Positions 46,560 to 57,712 of a DNA stretch of 64,000 nt are shown here, piece after piece. How positions within the stretch are numbered: position 1 is the stretch's first letter; the number at the start of each line of letters is the position of its first letter. The position numbers and the translations under genes are program-made. The DNA is taken from positions 121,894,689-121,958,688 of the forward strand of contig NC_080570.1 in assembly GCF_030247185.1 (NCBI RefSeq). The letters are read 5' to 3'. Source of the DNA: Malaya genurostris (lineage: Eukaryota; Arthropoda; Insecta; Diptera; Culicidae). Under the pieces are notes generated by a model, which had not been told where the DNA came from, ran no database searches, and saw nothing but the letters and a program-made list of their open reading frames with translations.

Positions 46560-48379
46560 CTTAAGGTGAAATGTAGCGTCGTAAAATGCGCGCAAAATTT
46601 TATCCGCTTCAGTTGAACGAACCGTCGCACAAAGCATACCAAGAAAAACGGACACATAGAAACAAGAACTTTTTTCAATGATTGAGCGCAGTGGGTTTAC
46701 CTCTCGTTATATTGGCTTGTAAAAAAGACTGAACGTAATGGATTTTGAATCCTTCACACTTTGAATATATGCTAATACAATCGTTATTGTTAGTGATTAC
46801 TCTTACACTAGAGCTATAAATCATGAGCAATTATGAATGACTAACATGAGGTTATATGTATATGTATTAACCAACTTGATAACCATGTTTATGCCTGTTG
46901 TTTATCAATGTTTATCACATTGTTTATATCACGATAATACTTGGTTTGTATTTCATTCAGTAGCTTGTCAATGATGAAGTTATAGTTTTGCTATAAAAAT
47001 TGCTACAATCTAAAATAATACCTGTTATACGATATCACACAGCCAAGTTTTATTGCTTCAGCAACATCAATGCATTGAACTCAACAGAATTGGACATTAT
47101 TAGCATTATAAATGACAGTTACTTAGAAAATAAACAATTTCTTACAATACCCATTTTATTGTATTCAACTCGTTTTTATTTCAACACAAAGCCCAATGCT
47201 GCATAAATTCGCGTCATAATTTTACATGTAATTTTTGCTCACGATATAATCACAGACTAACAGACAGGACACTCAAATTAGATTCGTCAATCATTTTAAC
47301 GGTCATTTCGAATATTCCTTTATTTGGGACAGTACTCACCTGTGTCATGATGGCGCCACGTTACCCTATCAAAAATATCCTTTCTGTCATCTAGACTGTG
47401 TTTATTTTTTCATTTACCAACAGAGTTGCCATTCATACAGAATTACTTGTAATGTATTGATTTGTCTACGTCCATGCGAATTTCATGCAGGATACAGATT
47501 TAATACATATTGCCAAAACTATATACATAATTGTGCTACTTCTCATCCTCCAACGCAGTACAAAATCGAACCCGTTTTGTTACAATATTTACTTGCTTCT
47601 GGTCTACCGCCACTTAATTTCGGATGAAAATTACCAACACAATAAAAAATAATCTAGATGAGCAACGTTGAGAAAAATAAATGGTTACCTTCCAAGATCG
47701 CTGAAAAAGTTAAGTATATTATCAACGTAATCCAATAATTTATTATGATGATTCATTTTCAAATATTATGATGAAATCAGGCATCCCTGCAAGCAGCTGA
47801 TCGGTGTTGACAAACGAGGGGAAACCAACTAGTAAAAAAACTTTCACATAACACAAGGGGTGTACCGATAGTAAATAGTTCGCGCAGTACAATATAGGTG
47901 GAACTAGTGAATCACGAAAAATTATTTTGATAAGAATTTACTCATACTGTCATGTCTGTTAGTCTGTGATATAATGCCACCGTGCCCACCGTGCATTTCT
48001 CACACCACCTCAATACGAAACAGCAGCGCGCAAGCAATAAAAAAAATGCGGAAAAGTTTATGTAAACTTTTTCAAATTTTGGTTGCTTTAGCTAAAATTT
48101 TATAATTTTGAGTTGCATTTTCAGATTCTTTGTGAAATTCTGCTACAAACACTACTTTTCAGTTCTAAAATCATCCCCGTGGAACGGAACAGTTACCGTT
48201 TATACTTTTCAAAAACCAATTACGGCTCGGCAAAGCAAAATTTCAAAATTCTAAGAATACTTAGTTATGATAAATTTGATTTCGAAAACTTAAGTGTTTT
48301 TGGTTTTTCGAAAATCGGTCTAGTTTTTGAATAATTGATCAAAAACGCGATTTTCGCATTCCGCTACATTTCACCTTAA
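46560..48379. mobile_element. TIR element, about 1.8 kb, ends TTAAGGTGAAATGTAGCG
   Basis: TTAAGGTGAAATGTAGCG near 46561 is repeated in reverse complement at 48362-48379, and GCG/AAAATTTT-like sequence continues the symmetry inside. It encloses the element at 47251-47968. No transposase ORF was recognised. A target duplication could not be fixed. Confidence 0.7.
47251..47968. mobile_element. TIR element, 718 bp, CACAGACTAACAGACA ends, 7-bp target duplication
   Basis: Perfect 16-bp TIRs lie at 47251-47266 and 47953-47968, with GACA/AGTATGAG-like partial symmetry further in. The exact direct repeat ATATAAT flanks it (47244-47250 and 47969-47975). A 7-bp duplication is unusual; an 8-bp site with one changed base is possible. 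No transposase is present. Confidence 0.88.
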
Positions 48380-48475
48380 ATCTCCATTACCATACGAACA
48401 AAACGGTGGCGCGCAAATGGATTCAGTATACAGTTGTATTCATCTTTTTCATTGAATGTGACTGAACAAGTTTTG

Positions 48476-48596
48476 TCCCACCAGGAATTAAACGCTTCAA
48501 AAGATTCAAAATTAAATTCTGAAACTTATCTAAAAGCGGAATCCTCGGTTTAGTAGTATAAATAAGTTCCACAGGCTCTCATATACAGAACAATTA
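48476..48596 (+). pseudogene. Fragment of a Juan-like LINE
   Basis: GTCCCACCAGGAATTAAACG, AAAAGATTCAAAATTAAATT and GGTTTAGTAGTATAAATAAG correspond in order to 3768-3862 of the Juan-like element at 3166-4146. It has stops and indels, and is an old, short remnant. Confidence 0.75.
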
Positions 48597-49351
48597 GATG
48601 CAATATCATATAGTATCAAAGATAAGCTCAAGGTAAGTTTATTTGCGATTTTACATGTATCGTTTGAATAGGAACCCTCGTAGAATTTGGTTAACCGCCA
48701 GTTAAGTTAAATTATTATTTGCTTCAAAACAATGAGCGTCTGATGGTTACACGCGTTGTAACTATGACAATGTTCATTCATGTGTTAATAACATCAAGTT
48801 ACAATATGAACAAGATTTCGGAATTTTGTTGCGTATCCATTTCGTATATTCCTAACATGCCAAAGCGAAAATCAATGTAAGTAACTAAATATTTTATGCG
48901 GACTGTGAACGACCATTATTATGTTAAAACTGGGGGTAAATAAACGATATAAATCAAATCAAATTAATAAGTTTGTACGTTTCTCGAAAATTATCATCGT
49001 AAAATAAAATAGTTTCATTTGTTCAGGTTTAAATCTTTAGGTTGTTTGTATCTAAAATTGAGCTTTCAAGTAGCTTTGAAGTGTAGTGAAGTTTAGTGTA
49101 TCATCATCATTATCATCTTAATTTTTGTATTTATTATGTTGAAGACCCTAGAAACGTTTCATTTTTAATGTTATTGTGCTCGGTCGTGTCTTGAATACAA
49201 CCCTCTAATTTTTTTAGGGCTAAAGCGAATGTGTGTCAAATTCCGTTGATTGTAGGTTAAGTAATCAGCAAAATATTGGAGAAAAACGTTAACCACTTAG
49301 TCGTTTGACCATTCTGCTCTTCGAACACATAAATGCGAACAAATAGTTTTT

Positions 49352-49380
49352 GGGCGAGACGAAGTTCGACGGGTCAGCTA
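49352..49380 (+). other. Helitron-like 3' terminus
   Basis: GGGCGAGACGAAGTTCGACG followed by GGTCAGCTAGT resembles the 3' ends of arthropod Helitrons, which finish in CTAG/CTRR and insert between A and T. Directly after it starts the second TATATAAATGCAGAGATC copy. Assignment is by resemblance only. Confidence 0.45.
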
Positions 49381-49384
49381 GTAT

Positions 49385-50160
49385 ATATAAATGCAGAGAT
49401 CATTCTTTGTAATCGCATCACGTAAGAACGGATGGACGGATTTACATGATTCTTTTTTTGTTTGATCCATTTTTACTCCCACGGGGTTCGTACATCAAAA
49501 TAATTAAGAAAACTTGCCGGAAAAGTGGGAAAATCCATTAAGTTGTTTTGTATGGACAATGGAATTTTCCACTGGAAAAGTCGCAAATGATTACTAGATC
49601 ATTGGTAGGTGTTTGGCGCATAACGAGTTGCATAAGTGTTTGGCCGTCGAAGAAAGGAATACTAGATCGTCGAATAAATTTGTTGGCGCGCAACGAGATG
49701 CAGGTAGAAGAAAAATTCTGATATCCAGTTGAAGAATTGTGTGTAATGAAATCAGATGAATAATATTGATCATTGTGAGCGCGAGGTAAAAAAATCAGAA
49801 AAATTTTGAATAAATCGATGAAAAGATTGTGCTGTAGAAGCGCTAAGGTCAAACTAAGAGATCTTCCCTGCACCTACACTAAGCTCACATAATAAGTGGC
49901 AATTAGATCAATGTTCAAGATGATTACCATAATGGATTGAATCTGCCATTTTCTATTTCAATTCTTTGACTAATGTTAAAATTGGTAAGATAAATATCAA
50001 ATTAAAATTTAAGCGTCGTCTCTACAAGCAACCAAACGTACCACAGTACCTGAAAAGTATCGACTTTATTAGAGCCTTAATGTACGCACTTTTCAATAAC
50101 TAGAACGTACAGAAAATATTCCCAAAAAACTTTCTCTCTGCTTTAAAGCTGTACAAGGAA
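49385..50160 (+). repeat. Helitron-like 5' region, copy 2
   Basis: See 43763-45180; this copy has internal deletions relative to it. It begins directly after the Helitron-like 3' terminus, so two related elements may be arranged head to tail. Confidence 0.55.
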
Positions 50161-50518
50161 CTTGTGCAAAGTTTGTTTTGATGAGTCGGGTGAACATTCA
50201 CGTTTGAGTAATTCCTTAAAAACGGACTGTTGGGAATGATTTGTATGCTACTTAAGCCAAATCCTTTTTTACGAACTTTTGGTTACTTGGGCTAAAAACA
50301 AATTGTGGATATATCTTACTCTACCGAATGATCAGTTCTCGAAGAGAAACTCTGCAACATTGTGTTAAGTTTATCAATCCAACATTATGGTTAGTGGTTA
50401 GCTTTTTTATCGATTACCGGAAGTAAGAGCCACATCTGGAACAGAAAACGTGCCATTTGAGCCAATTTGTTCTGAACCATTTGTGACTGATAAACAATAA
50501 ACAATGAACGATTTACGA

Positions 50519-51062
50519 TTAACGATAAACGATAAACGATAAACGATAAACGATAAACGATAAACGATAAACGATAAACGATAAACGATAAACGATAAAC
50601 GATAAACGATAAACGATAAACGATAAACGATAAACGATAAACGATAAACGATAAACGATAAACGATAAACGATAAACGATAAACGATAAACGATAAACGA
50701 TAAACGATAAACGATAAACGATAAACGATAAACGATAAACGATAAACGATAAACGATAAACGATAAACGATAAACGATAAACGATAAACGATAAACGATA
50801 AACGATAAACGATAAACGATAAACGATAAACGATAAACGATAAACGATAAACGATAAACGATAAACGATAAACGATAAACGATAAACGATAAACGATAAA
50901 CGATAAACGATAAACGATAAACGATAAACGATAAACGATAAACGATAAACGATAAACGATAAACGATAAACGATAAACGATAAACGATAAACGATCAACG
51001 ATAAACGATAAACGATAAACGATAAACGATAAACGATAAACGATAAACGATAAACGATAAAC
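50519..51062. repeat. Heptamer tandem array (ACGATAA)n, about 78 copies
   Basis: An essentially pure 7-bp array with one ACGATCA variant at about 50995 and a degenerate leader at 50488-50518. The minus strand reads as a continuous frame of repeated YRLSFIV because 21 is a multiple of 7. This is a by-product and not a gene. Confidence 0.97.
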
Positions 51063-51204
51063 GTCTGCAGGAAGTATTGAAAATCTGTGACACTTGGCAA
51101 TAAAGAGTGACTAAAATATGACAAATCGAAGTAATTAAATCCCAGAACCTCTTTGGAAACCAAAACTACTACAAATTCGAGCACCAACAGGTAAAAGCCA
51201 TTGT

Positions 51205-51295
51205 GAAACCTTTTTCTGTCATTTTCGATTCTCAAAGCTTCGGTTGAATACCGACACTGCATACTGTAGGATTTTCACTGAAAACAGCAAATGAC
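51205..51295 (-). repeat. Minus-strand fragment of the 10.7-11.6 kb repeat family
   Basis: The reverse complement contains GTTTTCAGTGAAAATC, CAGTATGCAGTGTCGGTATT, CAACCGAAGCTTTGAGAATC and GAAAATGACAGAAA, aligned with 10905-10985 and 11480-11565. Confidence 0.65.
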
Positions 51296-51336
51296 TAAAA
51301 GGGCAAACGAATGAAAGAACACAATTTTGATACTTA

Positions 51337-52552
51337 AGGAGTGTATCGATAAATAGTTAGCAACATTCAAACAGTTATTACTCTGAAATGGCTTAATTTT
51401 TTTGCAGCGTAATCGCAATCGAGCGCTTCGCAATCGATCGGTTTCGGTACGGTTTATCGTTTCAATGATGAGTCGAATTGATCCGGAAACGCGAAAGAAA
51501 ATTCTGCACACTTGGAGCTCAGAAAGTGGTGCCACGTACAACGAAATTGCAAAACGGGTGAAAGTACACCACACCAGTGTCAAAAATATTATCGAGAAGT
51601 TCGGTAAGACCCTTTCCATGGAGGATTTGCCCCGATCCGGTAGGAAAACGGGTCCAAGCCAGCCCGGCCGGGACTTAAAAGTGGTTGAGTACATCAGGAA
51701 AAACCCATCGGCGTCGACGCGGGATTTGGCCAAGCAGTTCAACACCAGCATCGGGATGATTCAACGGATCAAAGTTCGGAACTCCCTGAAAACGTACAAG
51801 AAACAGAAGGTGCCGAAAAAGTCCCTGGTACAGCAAGTTCAGGCCAAAACAAGAGCGCGAAAACTGTATAACCGGATTCTACAGAATAAAGACGGATGCA
51901 TCGACGACGTAACCTACGCCAAGGAAGACTCTCGAGCGCTGCCCGGACCGCAATAAATCGGTGTACCAGGACCTGGACGACGCTGACACCACGGTGGCGA
52001 TGGAAAAGTTTGGGCAGAAGGTGTTGGTCTGGCATTAGCGCCAAGGTGTACGAGGAAGAATGTTTGAAGAAGAGAATGTTGCCACTGTACAGAAAGCATA
52101 AGACTCCTCCTCTCTTCTGGCCGGATTTGGCTTCAGCCCACTACGCCAGCTCCGTTATACAGTGGTTGTCAAAAAATAATGTACAATTCGTGGAAAAGGA
52201 CATCAACCCACCGAACTGCCGGGATCTTTGGCCAATTGAAAGGTATTGGGCAATTGTCAAGCGGCACTTTCGGAAGGAAGGTACAGTGTCCCAAAACATG
52301 CAGGAGATCAAAAAAAAAACTGGACAGCTGCCACCAGGAAAGCCACAAAAGTAACTGTGCAGAATTTAATGAAGAATGTCAAGTCCAAAGTTTGAGCGTT
52401 TCACAGAAACTATGATTTTCTTCAATATAATCAGTGAAATGCATAAAAATGTTTTTTTTCTACAATATATCAAAAACTGATGTCAAAATATGTTTTGTTT
52501 TCGCTTTTTTATTCAATAATCAATGTTGCTAACTACTTTTCGATACACTTCT
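51337..52552 (+). mobile_element. ITmD37E (Tc1/mariner superfamily) transposon, 1216 bp, both TIRs present
   Basis: The left end is AGGAGTGTATCGATAAATAG and continues TTAGCAACATT; the right end reads AGAAGTGTATCGAAAAGTAG in reverse complement and also continues TTAGCAACATT, so the TIRs span about 31 bp. TA lies directly outside both ends (51335-51336 and 52553-52554), the expected Tc1/mariner target duplication. It contains one decayed transposase gene. Confidence 0.92.
51402..52402 (+). pseudogene. ITmD37E transposase, frameshifted
   Basis: The N-terminal part (51464-51950) has a helix-turn-helix DNA-binding region: MSRIDPETRKKILHTWSSES, then STRDLAKQFNTSIGMIQRIK and KARKLYNR-like segments. 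The first catalytic aspartate is in CIDDVTYAK. After a frame change near 51950 the sequence continues with ECLKKRMLPLYRKHKTPP and DLASAHYASSVIQWL, ending at PIERYWAIVK. I count 37 residues between the second D (DLASAH) and the E (IERYW), which defines the DD37E family known from mosquitoes. The last part (after 52300) changes frame again. No active protein is expected. Confidence 0.92.
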
Positions 52553-52614
52553 TATTGGAGAAGCCAAATGAATGAAAAACTAACAGAAAATGAATTATTG
52601 GAAAAAGATACGCT

Positions 52615-52645
52615 CAGAGACAGGACTCGAACCTGCGTTCTTAGT
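52615..52645 (-). other. Pol III B-box-like sequence
   Basis: The minus strand reads GCAGGTTCGAGTCCTGTC, an exact match to the tRNA T-arm/B-box consensus GGTTCGANTCC with a pairable stem. I could not fold a complete tRNA or find an A box 30-60 bp upstream, so this is a tRNA or SINE relic at best. Confidence 0.35.
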
Positions 52646-52909
52646 TTAATTTTGATCAGCCTCCGTTTCAATGAAAAATCAGATCTTAACATACCATCTG
52701 TTGACTGACACATTACTTTTGACCAAAGAATCATGAGAGGAATGAGACAAAACAATGAGCATATCCCACGTATCGTCTGGTTTCCGGTAGTTAGATCTAT
52801 GGTTATGCATATATAAGGATCTGTTTTTCCCCGAATAAAATTGATGCCGTGCGAGAGAGGTATTCGAGGTGTTAACCCTAATTCTGTATAAAATTTAGCT
52901 TAACTAAAA

Positions 52910-53170
52910 TAAGTTCAAAAATCTAGTCGCATAATTCAAGTTCCGAACTTAGTTCCACAACAGGAATTAAATTCTTCTTCAGAAGTCAGTTCCAAAATTC
53001 AGATTCGGAGTTCAGATCTTAAAGTCTTTCTAAAAGTCACTTGTTTCCAAAATTCTGAAATTGAATTTCTGAAACGGAATTTTGAAATTGAGTTTCTGAA
53101 TCAGAATTCTGGAATTTCGATTACAAATTAAGGAACTGAATCCAGTTCCAAAATTTAGTCAAGAAAATAG
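52910..53170 (+). repeat. Small degenerate minisatellite of GAATTCTGAA/AGTTCCAAAATTCAG words
   Basis: About 260 bp of imperfect repeats resembling the 13-21.5 kb array (AATTCTGAAATTGAATTTCT, AAACGGAATTTTGAAATTGA, GTTCCAAAATTCAG). It is more AT-rich and more diverged. A relationship is likely by word composition but not proven. Confidence 0.6.
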
Positions 53171-53199
53171 TTCCAAAAATATTCAGAAGCTTGAAAATA

Positions 53200-56100
53200 A
53201 AAATATTTCTGATGGCATGGAGAAAGAATTATGTTGATGCGTTGAATACTTCATAAATATTATCGTCAAAAAATCAAGCAAATAGTCGTGTCACAAACGC
53301 AAATTCAATTCACTTAAGCTTGCGGTAGTTTCAAGTTGTAATAACTAATCATTGTACGAGAAAAAAGGAATGTTCTTATTTGTATCGAATAATTGACTTT
53401 TCCCGACAAACTCCGACCAGAGCTGCGGACGAAATACGCACTGTTTCTCTTCGGTTAGCTCTACTATATCGCGTATCTACTTTATCGACACAGCTACCCG
53501 TCGCAGGTGGTTTCAAATCGAGTAAACCAAACCACTTCTTCCACTGGTTTTTCGGTTTTACTTTGAAGGTAGTACTGTTTCCCAAATGTACAAAGTCTGC
53601 CGAATGCTAGTCGATTCCGAATCGGTCGAAGGGCTGTAGTTTGTTTGTTCATGAGAAGGATGTACAATTCGTAATTCACGTTTAGTCTGACTTACTCTAA
53701 TGCTACGAGATTTAGTTCACGCGCTTGTTTAATGATTTTGTTCGGATAATAACAATCAAGATGATAATAATTAGAACAATAATAATAATCATTCAATAAT
53801 ATAGAAACCTTTGCCGTTTGTTCTTGTTTTTTCTCCTTTTTTCTATGCACACACGCTCAGTAGTTGTATACAATAACTGTAGTATCCGACAAAATTCAAC
53901 ATTCAATTTATATGCGTTTTTTTTTTCTGTGTGTGTAGCGATGAGTAGTAATGAGGTGATGGTGTTGGTGATAACTGTGACTTCCCTTAGATGGTGCGTG
54001 CAAATTGGAGTTGGTAACTAAGTAGTAACTTTACGCCACAATTTTTGTTTATTTTTTGATTTTGTTTGTTTTAGTTTTACTTTACCTAACAACATCAATT
54101 GTAATTGTATAAAAATATTTACTTTTTTTTATTCGAATAATCTACTTACTGGATGTTTTTTTTTTACTCTTCCAGTTCCTCCACTTTTGGGGCGACTTTT
54201 GAATTTCGATAGACACTAATGAATCGCTCGCTTTAAAACACCAAAAAAACCGCCGGATTATCCGCCGACGAGCGAGGTTACCGCTAGTGTTTGAATTCGT
54301 GGGAAGAAAAATATACACCTAGCTGTTTGATTACTAATCGTATGAATTTAGAATACTAAACATTCTGAACTAACTTCATGTGTATGTACGGTTGCATTTT
54401 CCGCGTTCGGTTCGCGGGGGTTCGGACACAACTGCCTAAATTTATGCGCCCTCGGCCTCCTTGGATGCCAGACTAGGGGAAACGATCCGACTGTACAAGG
54501 AAGAGAACAGCTGGCACCACCGGCTCGGCCCCCGGGCTGTCGGTATATTCTTTACAGTGTAGAATGCAGGTAGAGAAGTTCGGAGTGCCCCGGGAACACC
54601 GGGATGGGCAGCTGTTTTGCAAATTTCTTTTTTATCATTTCCCTTCCGATTGCATCTGGCAACGCTGCGGCGAAGGGAGGGCGAAGAATTTTCACTTGAT
54701 TTCTTTCATATTGGTTTTTGTTTTAGTTTTTTTTTCTTTCTAATTTTCCCGTTTGCCGTTTGACGAGGTCATAGGTTAGTCGCGCAAACGTTTTCGCTGT
54801 GTACCGCGCGAGATGGATTTGTAAAAAGTGTAAATTTTCATACATATTAATACTCTGGCAACAGTTATTAGAATATATCAAAACTATATAGTGGGCATTT
54901 GACAGACGTTTCACCTGTTTTCTGTATTTTTGTTTTGTTTTGCTGCTTTCTGCTTGTATAAGAATCAACACTATCCCACTAGGAAAATAACACCCATGTA
55001 CAGAACGAGCTTTTGATTACCACTTTTTTAAAATTTCATAGAACACTAACAATATTTTTCAATTTCTTTAGGTGTTTTTTTTTTGTTTAGTTTGTAGGTT
55101 ATGTACACACACAGTTTGGTGACCCACGACCCATCGGAATCGCCGCAAAGGCGTGGATTTATTGCTTGATTAAAACATTGTTCGTTTGAATGAATATTTG
55201 ATCTATAGAACATGTGAGTGAGTGTGTGAGTGATTATGAGTGCCGAGATGAGTTGAAGATATTTACACTATTTACAGCTGGGCGGAGTCGTTCGTCCGGT
55301 GGCGTACTAAATAGGGGGCTAATTTTCGCACCAGACGACCGGCTGTGGCCCAGGTCATACAAATTGTAGCTAGTTTTTAGTGTTTTACCGGTATTTATCT
55401 CCTAGAGTTTGTTATGCTTCTTTTTTACACGATTCCTATACGTTACTGTTCGGTTTGATTCTAACCTCAAAAAAGTTTCTACGCTAGTATATTTTGACTT
55501 GACTTTTTTTTCTTTCTTCACTAAATATTAATCGAAACCTATTGCTAATAATTTGAAACTCAAGATTTGAGATTACAATTATTGCTTACGCTATCGTTTT
55601 TTTTTTGTTAATTATTCCCCTGTACTCTCCAACTTTTGCTCTCTCTAACTCTTGTGTTCGAAAGGGAGGGAACGGAGAACATCCCACCGAATGTCTTTCG
55701 AACCGGGTCCAGCCCTGCTGCTAGATGTTGGTGGGGTTGCGGGTGAGTGAGGTGGGAGCTAGTAGACGACGTTTCGACATCTAAACTTGAAAGTATAGAT
55801 AGTGCTTGGTATAAAATTTGCGAGTTCGTTTACAATAAGTCTTTCTAACAGTTAAATTCATCAGCCCTCGTTTCGGGTGGGACTCGATTCTATGTATGTG
55901 TGTGTGATGTATTTGCGGTGTGCTAGAAGATTTTTTCGTGTTTCCTGGAGTCTCTGTGTGAGAGTGTCAGTGTGAGTGTGAGTGTTATGTTGTGCTTGTG
56001 GACACTTGGTGTTAAAGTCTTAGATTATTAGACACGATGTCGGTGCTAGGGATTCCGATGTTTTGACGAAGAACTGGCAAGATTTTTTGGTCAATACAAC

Positions 56101-56229
56101 TGAATGGGGTTATCGCAGGTAACCGCCCCGGTAGCCTCCACCGCCGAGTTGTGCGCCACTGACTGCCCGTTCCGTAGCTTTCTCGATGCTTCGGGAAACG
56201 CAGCGGTAGCAGCACACGTACGCCAAACA
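53200..56229 (-). other. Probable 3' UTR and downstream flank of the GPCR gene
   Basis: T-rich on the plus strand (A-rich on the minus strand) with TTTTTTG and GTGTGAGTG runs and no conserved ORF. It directly follows the stop codon of the receptor exon on the minus strand. Candidate polyadenylation signals (TTTATT on the plus strand) occur near 55156, 54130 and 54046. The segment 54400-54620 is more GC-rich. Insect amine receptor genes often have long 3' UTRs, but the transcript end cannot be placed from sequence alone. Confidence 0.5.
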
Positions 56230-57264
56230 TCACTTGAACAGGATCCGTCGGAAAGCCCGCCGGAAGTCCTTGTTGAAGATGGTGTAGATGGCCGGATTCA
56301 GGGCCGAGTTCATGTAGCCTAGCCAGAATGCTAGCGAAAATGCAATGTCCGGTATGTGACAGTCCTTACAAACCGGCACCAGAATGTAGAGAAAGAAAAA
56401 CGGCAACCAGCAGGCTATGAAACTGCCCATGATCAGTCCAAGGATCAAAGTGGCCCGTTTTTCCTTCTTTCTCGCTATCCGCCGTTTCTCTTTCTCCGGA
56501 TCCCGTGGTTTGGCTTTGGGCAGTGCCGGTTCCATCTCGCTACAAGCACTATCGGTCTGCCGGGCCGATATGGAAATCGTTTGCTGTCCCATGCCAGCCC
56601 CACCCGCACCCGCACAGTTCACCATGGCTTTAGTCTTATTTCTACCCCTACCCCGTTGTCCGAATATCGGTTGACACAGCCTGAACTTGAGCGGTTTCAC
56701 CACCGCACACCTACTGACCACACCGGAATCCGAACTGGACGGATCGAACTCACTCACCATGTCCGTCTCGATGCCTACCGAGAGGGCCCGGTTTCGCGGC
56801 GAAATCCCCGGACTGACTGCCGCACCGGAGTTCGCCGCCGCTCCGTTATTCCCCCGGAGCAAAGGCAGTGAGGTCAAGCCGCTCATCGGTGTCCCCACCT
56901 TGAGCGTATCTTTCATTTCCTGTATTGCTGCTGCGTGGTCGTGATCCGCTGCCTCACTGGTCGACATGTCCGAGGCAAAATCGCAGGTCACCACCGGGAT
57001 GGACATAGTCGTGCCACATCCAGCACCACCACCACCACCACCGGCTAGTCCTCGTGGTGGCGGTTCTATTGTCGCTATTTGCTGCTGCTGCTGTGGCGGT
57101 TGGCCGGTGTTGTTGCTCAAACTGTTATTATTGTTGTTGTTGATGTTACTGTTGGCAGCGCTGGTCGGATGCTGACCATTGGCACTAGTGGCCACGGCAC
57201 CGACCGATACTGATGAGGCACTGGGTAGCGATGGCATCGGGTTCGTTCGCGTAAAGCTGGTATC
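56230..57264 (-). CDS. Biogenic amine GPCR, last coding exon (octopamine alpha2-adrenergic-like or tyramine-type receptor)
   Basis: The exon starts after a splice acceptor on the minus strand (CTCTGTTACAG, then GATACCAGC) at 57264 and is in frame to the stop at 56230. It encodes the end of intracellular loop 3, TM6, TM7 and a very short tail. The loop part is low-complexity: Asn and Gln runs at about residues 30-55, a Gly run near 70, and a basic stretch before TM6. TM6 carries ACWLPFFFLYILVP; TM7 carries LGYMNSALNPAIYTIF with the NPxxY motif; the tail ends FRRAFRRILFK. The CWLPFF and NPAIY motifs and the short tail mark a class A aminergic receptor. The sequence RATLILGLIMGSFIACWLPF points to the insect alpha2-adrenergic-like octopamine receptor, from family knowledge and not tested. 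Upstream exons with TM1-TM5 lie beyond the window or in unrecognised sequence to the right. Confidence 0.88.
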   Translation of the reverse strand, partial: DTSFTRTNPMPSLPSASSVSVGAVATSANGQHPTSAANSNINNNNNNSLSNNTGQPPQQQQQIATIEPPPRGLAGGGGGGAGCGTTMSIPVVTCDFASDMSTSEAADHDHAAAIQEMKDTLKVGTPMSGLTSLPLLRGNNGAAANSGAAVSPGISPRNRALSVGIETDMVSEFDPSSSDSGVVSRCAVVKPLKFRLCQPIFGQRGRGRNKTKAMVNCAGAGGAGMGQQTISISARQTDSACSEMEPALPKAKPRDPEKEKRRIARKKEKRATLILGLIMGSFIACWLPFFFLYILVPVCKDCHIPDIAFSLAFWLGYMNSALNPAIYTIFNKDFRRAFRRILFK

Positions 57265-57477
57265 CTGTAACAGAGAAAATAAGGTTGTTTCTATTAATCA
57301 TAAATTGTTTATTGGTGAATTGGACATTTAAAAAAATTTCTAGGGTGCCCTCTCATTCGCAAACCTTCCATCAACATTTTCTCAACTGAGGTTCCGTTAG
57401 CTGCAGTGGAGGTGCGAATCCATCCGGTTGGAGTAATTCTGTCGTTCCTATTTTGCCGTTCCCATCTACTACAGTCC
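57265..57477 (-). other. Intron sequence of the GPCR gene next to the last exon
   Basis: This begins at the acceptor preceding the exon; a pyrimidine-rich TTTTCTCTGTTAC precedes the AG on the minus strand. No other exon was found between here and 64000, so the intron either runs through the repeat-rich region or continues past the window. Confidence 0.6.
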
Positions 57478-57602
57478 CCAAGTAACCACCAAATCCCGTA
57501 TTTGCTTTACATGCGCATATAAGGCAGGTATAAGACACCGGTACCTCAAATCTGCTCTATATGCATCTATAAAGCATATATACGAATTCGTGGTTACTTC
57601 GG
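57478..57602. repeat. Hairpin MITE, about 125 bp, in the GPCR intron
   Basis: AAGTAACCACCAAATCCCGT, ATTTGCTTTACATGCGCATA on the left pairs in reverse complement with 57555-57602 (AAGTAACCACGAATTCGTAT, ATATGCTTTATAGATGCATA). The arms are about 45 bp and the loop about 30 bp. Confidence 0.8.
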
Positions 57603-57712
57603 TCGACAGCACAGTTCAGATCTACGACACATCGATAGTTTCCCGAGCATTATAAGATACTGTCACCGAAGTAAATATCAAATCGGGCTTTGGAGTAACG
57701 AAAATTTGGCCA

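Noticed and set aside
50519..51262. 247-codon minus-strand frame made of repeated YRLSFIV
   Set aside because: It comes from the heptamer array staying in frame; the non-repeat N-terminal part has no recognised domain.
56356..57175. Plus-strand frames opposite the receptor exon
   Set aside because: They are shadows of the GPCR coding sequence; the minus-strand frame has the TM6/TM7 motifs.
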